Shown here in pieces: positions 60,321 through 64,000 of a stretch of DNA of 64,000 nucleotides. A program made the position numbers and the translations under genes. Each line of letters begins with the position of its first letter. The stretch's first letter is position 1. Source of the DNA: Cryptomeria japonica (Eukaryota; Streptophyta; Pinopsida; Cupressales; Cupressaceae); the NCBI RefSeq assembly GCF_030272615.1, contig NC_081413.1, forward strand, positions 561,861,010-561,925,009. Reading direction: 5' to 3'. The notes below the pieces were generated by a model that did not search any database, was not told where the DNA came from, and saw nothing but the letters and a program-made list of their open reading frames with translations.

Positions 60321-60589
60321 TTTTACCTTTGCCTTTTAACTTCCTATGCTTCTCTCATTTTTGCTCATTATCTCCATTAGGACAATCCGGTTACATGCAA
60401 AACATTTCGAAGGTAATTTTCCTTTGTACTTACCGGTTCTTCTGGGTAACCGCTTGGCCAACAATGCTTCAAGATCAATCAGAATATCTTAATCATCTAT
60501 CTCTCTACTGGATCTAGACTCATGACAGTAGCTCACTTCTTTGCTTTTCCTTACTGGTGGGTTGAAACTGAGGCACTAAATGCACATTC

Positions 60590-61200
60590 TGATCTCTAAT
60601 CACTTCCATCAAAACCATTTAATTCAAATGCAGTTAATTTACCAATGATACAATCAAGAGTTACCTTTGTCTTATCAATCGATTTGAGTTCCTGAATGGC
60701 TGCAACTCAAATAGCATAGACCGGTAGAAGGGTTCTCAACACCTTGCTAACCACTGTGGTATCCTCCACTATACTTCCAACACTTTTGATCTCTTTGACT
60801 ATCTCCTTGATCCTTTGACCATACTGTTGAAGTTTTTCTCCTTCATCCATCTGCATATCATAAAATTTGTCTCTAAGACTCTCTTCTTTGAAAATCTTAA
60901 CATGCTCATCACCGCTATAGATATCTTCCAGTTTCTTCCATAATTCATAAGCAATCTCCAATCCATGAAAATCAACATACTCTAAATTGGACAAGGAACT
61001 GATGATGGCCTCTAATTCTTGATTGTTCTCATGTTGCTCCTTCTTTTGATCATTTGTCCCACTAGGCAAGTTATATTTAGTAACAACATGTTCCCAATAA
61101 TGAATTCATAAGCTCTATCACTCTAGATTTTGTAGTTTTCCCTATTGAACTTCAAGCCTTCTTTCTTCATCATGTTCTCTTATATCTTTTCCTCAAGCTA
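60590..61200 (-). pseudogene. Copia D gag, broken
   Basis: The minus strand from about 61175 reads MMKKEGLKFNRENYKI followed by a stop where Trp is usual, and then a frameshift. The open piece 61069-60707 holds the UBN2-type core (ELWKKLEDIYSGDEHVKIFK, RIKEIVKEIKSVG, KVLRTLLPVYAI). Its order and wording parallel the gag of E, showing that the two families are related. The zinc-knuckle region (about 60450-60350) is unreadable. Confidence 0.8.
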
Positions 61201-61243
61201 TTAGGCTTAAACTCAAGAGGACCTGAAATGATCTGATACCAAT

Positions 61244-62654
61244 TGATTATATGATAAAACTATAAGGATACAATCAACTACTAAGGGGCGGGGGGGGGTG
61301 TGAATCAGTAGATAAAAAATAAACTAAACTTTCACCAAACTTAATTTCAACTCATAAACAACTTGCAAAACTAACCGGTTTAGACACTGTATCAAAAACT
61401 GCAACTGCACTGTCAAACTTTACTGGTTGACAAAAACATCAATGATACAATGCAATAGATCTGAAACTCACATACTATTTAACCAAAACATTAACCCACT
61501 TCACTAATATCAGTAATAGCTCATTTCAAATCACTTCCATTCATCTAAACACATCGAAATGGATTTACTAGTCATTCAAATTAACCATATCAAAACACAT
61601 CCACAAAATCATTCATCACTTGACACAATGATTTTTCATGTGGAAACCCAAATGGGTAAAACCACGGTGGGGACGAATATCCACAAGTATTTTGAACTCT
61701 TCTAAAGTTCGCCTTGTTAGGAGTCAAGCCTTGTTAGAAGCTTATAGAATCATGTCCTGTTAAGAACATATTCGGTTAAAGACCACCCAGTTAAGGGACT
61801 GACTACAATACCCTGTTAAAGGTAACCTCGGTAGAGGATTTCAAATCCAAGATAATGGATCACCTAGTTAGAGGATTTAAACAACACCAAGCCTGTTAAA
61901 GCTTACCTGGTTAAGGGATTTAATTGTTGTAATGGTTAGAGAACAACCATGATCTTTACTAATCTGGTAATATCACTACCTTAATTAGATCATTTTCTGC
62001 TCCTATCTGCCTTCCCAACATTCTGCAGACACTCCTTCTGGTTCGGCAACAATCTCACTACCACACTTAACCAAATTGCCAATGTAATTACAAACAACTC
62101 ATCAACCTTAAAAACAAAACAATAGGTCGGTAACACAACACAAAACCTACAGATCTCATAGAGATTACAAACATATCGGTTCAATCATAACTGTTGGATT
62201 ACATAGCAATCAACTACACATTGTTCTAGACAACTTCAACTACTTCTCTCTCATCGCACATTGGATCTTGTAGCTCATCACACGTTTTGCATTTCATGCT
62301 AAGCATTTGATCATTCCCAAGATACACAGTTATCTTCACGCACCAAATCCACTTTGAAACTCATCGCACACATCATACTTACGTGTCATCTTCATCTTTG
62401 ATCATCATTCGATCATAGATCATCATAACCAATTTTCCAAACTCCATCGGTTAGGGTTCGACTTATCAACTGGTTAGGGTTACTGGTTGATCACTCTGCT
62501 TCAATAATAATACCAATATCAGTTTCCTTCACTTCTTTACTATCGGTTGTTTTACTGCATCACTATCGATTGCAATACAACTCCATTACTGGTTACTATT
62601 GACATCAATGACAACACTATACTTCATCAATGCAATCTTCATGCAATGCCAACA
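61244..62654 (-). repeat. 5' LTR of copia element D
   Basis: It aligns with 47764-49171. It has a G-run near 61288-61299 and the same series of GTTAAG/GTTAGA motifs at about 61705-61920. It ends AATGCCAACA, next to the microsatellite. Confidence 0.88.
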
Positions 62655-62897
62655 ATATATATGTATGTATGTATGTATGTGTATGTATATGTATATATGT
62701 ATATGCATATACATACATACATACATACATATATATATATATATATGTATGTATGTATGTATATGCATATACATGTGTATATATGTATATATATATATAT
62801 ATATGCATATGTATATATATGTATATGTACACACACACATATATATACATACATACATACACATACACATATGCATACACATACACACACATATATG
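62655..62897. repeat. TA/TG microsatellite, right half
   Basis: Interrupted TATG, TACA, TATA and CACA tracts immediately outside the right LTR of D. They are of the same kind as 47310-47763. All frames across it are artefacts. Confidence 0.9.
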
Positions 62898-64000
62898 ACA
62901 CATCATTGAAATCATAAATAGGTTCAACTATTGTCCTAATAGGAGACCTAAAGAATAGGTGTTTATGATTCCTTTATTGCAATAGAATTGAAATTCTGAA
63001 ATATTTGTGAATGACGTATGTTAAATGATAAAAAAATATTTACTTTCAACAATAAAAATAAAATATAGAATAGAAAACTAAAATAATAACTTTAAACAAT
63101 AATAATGAAACATACTATACAAAACCAACATAGTAGCTCAAACATGAAAAGATAAGACATAGAGGATCCTATAGCTACAATAGAGGCCTAAAAATTTCAG
63201 ATATGGATTGAGACCACCTTAGTTTGAGGGTAACTATGAACACAAAATATTTAATATTTAGGATCTCAATAGGTCCTCCAAGTTTGTCTCTAAGAAATTC
63301 AGACAAAATTGGAGGATAACCTAGTATAGGTGTTTTTGCCTACTCAAATTCTACGATTGTTTGTGACTATCTACTTTGCACACTTGAAGTGTTGTTGTTG
63401 GATTTTAACCTCTAAAAACAAAAATAAGGGAAAAGAGTTTTGGTTGTATAGGGGCTTACTTGAGTCAAACCTTGTGTAGGTTTTCCCACCTCTACTTTAA
63501 CAATGATTGATGGAAAGAGAGCTTATCCTAAAAAATGATAGATGTTCAAACCCTTATGGAAATTATTTTGTTAATAAATGTTACCTTAGATATAAAAACT
63601 TTGCCTTGAAGTCTCAAATAACGCTTTATCTTTCCTGAATGATGTTAATTCATTCCTTCATCATGGATGAAAACATTATAATTGATCATGATTCCTAAAA
63701 CTTGGTAGATTGACTTCTTGATTGCAAATTTGCACTCAATTATGTTTGATTTGAATTCCAATAAGATGATAGATATAGATAGATAGATTCATTTGAAATG
63801 AGAGAGGGAGCTATATTTATATGCAACTAACAAGTTAAGATTTAATTTTCAAGGAATGTTGACATTGGGGAGCAATTTCCTTCTACTTGCAAAGTTAGCA
63901 ATGTTCTTAATTAAAATTTAGGGCCAATTAATTTGATAGGATTGCTTGGAAACCTAGTACAAGTATTTTGTGCTAGAAAAATATTCATGGATAGGGTATT
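62898..64000. other. Right flank, no gene recognised
   Basis: AT-rich sequence with no supported gene or element. A short GATA run is at about 63766-63787. Confidence 0.5.

Larger units (their letters stand above)
47764..62654 (-). mobile_element. Ty1/copia LTR retrotransposon D, interrupted by element E
   Basis: LTRs at 47764-49171 (1408 bp) and 61244-62654 (1411 bp) flank minus-strand gag-pol. The primer binding site (minus strand ATTGGTATCAGATC) sits at 61230-61243, and the polypurine tract (minus strand AAAGGGGGAGAT) at about 49172-49183. Roughly one base in ten differs between compared LTR stretches, so D is old. Flanking 5-mers are ATGTA and ATATA, a near match inside the microsatellite. 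Element E sits at 49674-57278 within D's RNase H region. Without E, D is about 7.3 kb. Confidence 0.88.

Overview
This is a plant nuclear segment, AT-rich and made mostly of transposable elements, of the kind found in large seed-plant genomes. The evidence is five Ty1/copia or Ty3/gypsy-type LTR elements or remnants primed by initiator-Met tRNA, plant L1-type LINEs with ORF1/endonuclease/RT/RNase H, and a spliced F-box/leucine-rich-repeat gene. A gymnosperm is plausible from the low gene density and old, decayed elements, but the sequence does not prove it. I see only one probably functional host gene, the F-box/LRR gene at 21445-20056 on the minus strand. No rRNA, tRNA or CRISPR was recognised.

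Layout, left to right. 363-5310: decayed minus-strand copia element (A) whose 5' LTR is cut off next to F-box fragments. 5378-7110: two broken F-box paralogues. 7200-10650: AT-rich spacer with an (AT)n tract. 10650-14793: gypsy-type element (B) with gag and protease only. About 16380-17550: 5'-truncated plus-strand LINE. 20056-21445: the F-box gene. 21550-33280: mostly unrecognised DNA with a possible solo LTR (27002-28700) full of minisatellites. 33284-34413: copia gag plus 5' LTR remnant (G).

36523-47038: a minus-strand L1-type LINE flanked by a perfect 13-bp target-site duplication (36510-36522 and 47039-47051). It is about 10.5 kb long because 4.2 kb lies between the end of the RNase H domain and the poly(A) tail. 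That tail holds a five-unit tandem array (37979-40534; units of about 555 or 445 bp) packed with short perfect inverted repeats. This is the most unusual structure in the window.

47310-62897: a TA/TG microsatellite split by copia element D (47764-62654). D is itself split inside its RNase H coding region by a younger copia element E (49674-57278, perfect 5-bp duplication CAACT). D and E are distant relatives sharing LTR motifs. Many in-frame stops in E, and some in A, look like C-to-T changes at CAG, CAA or CGA codons, as expected from decay of methylated, silenced elements.

The order of events can be read from the nesting: E is younger than D, which is younger than the microsatellite. The LINE landed in an older dispersed repeat whose relative is seen at 23472-23691.
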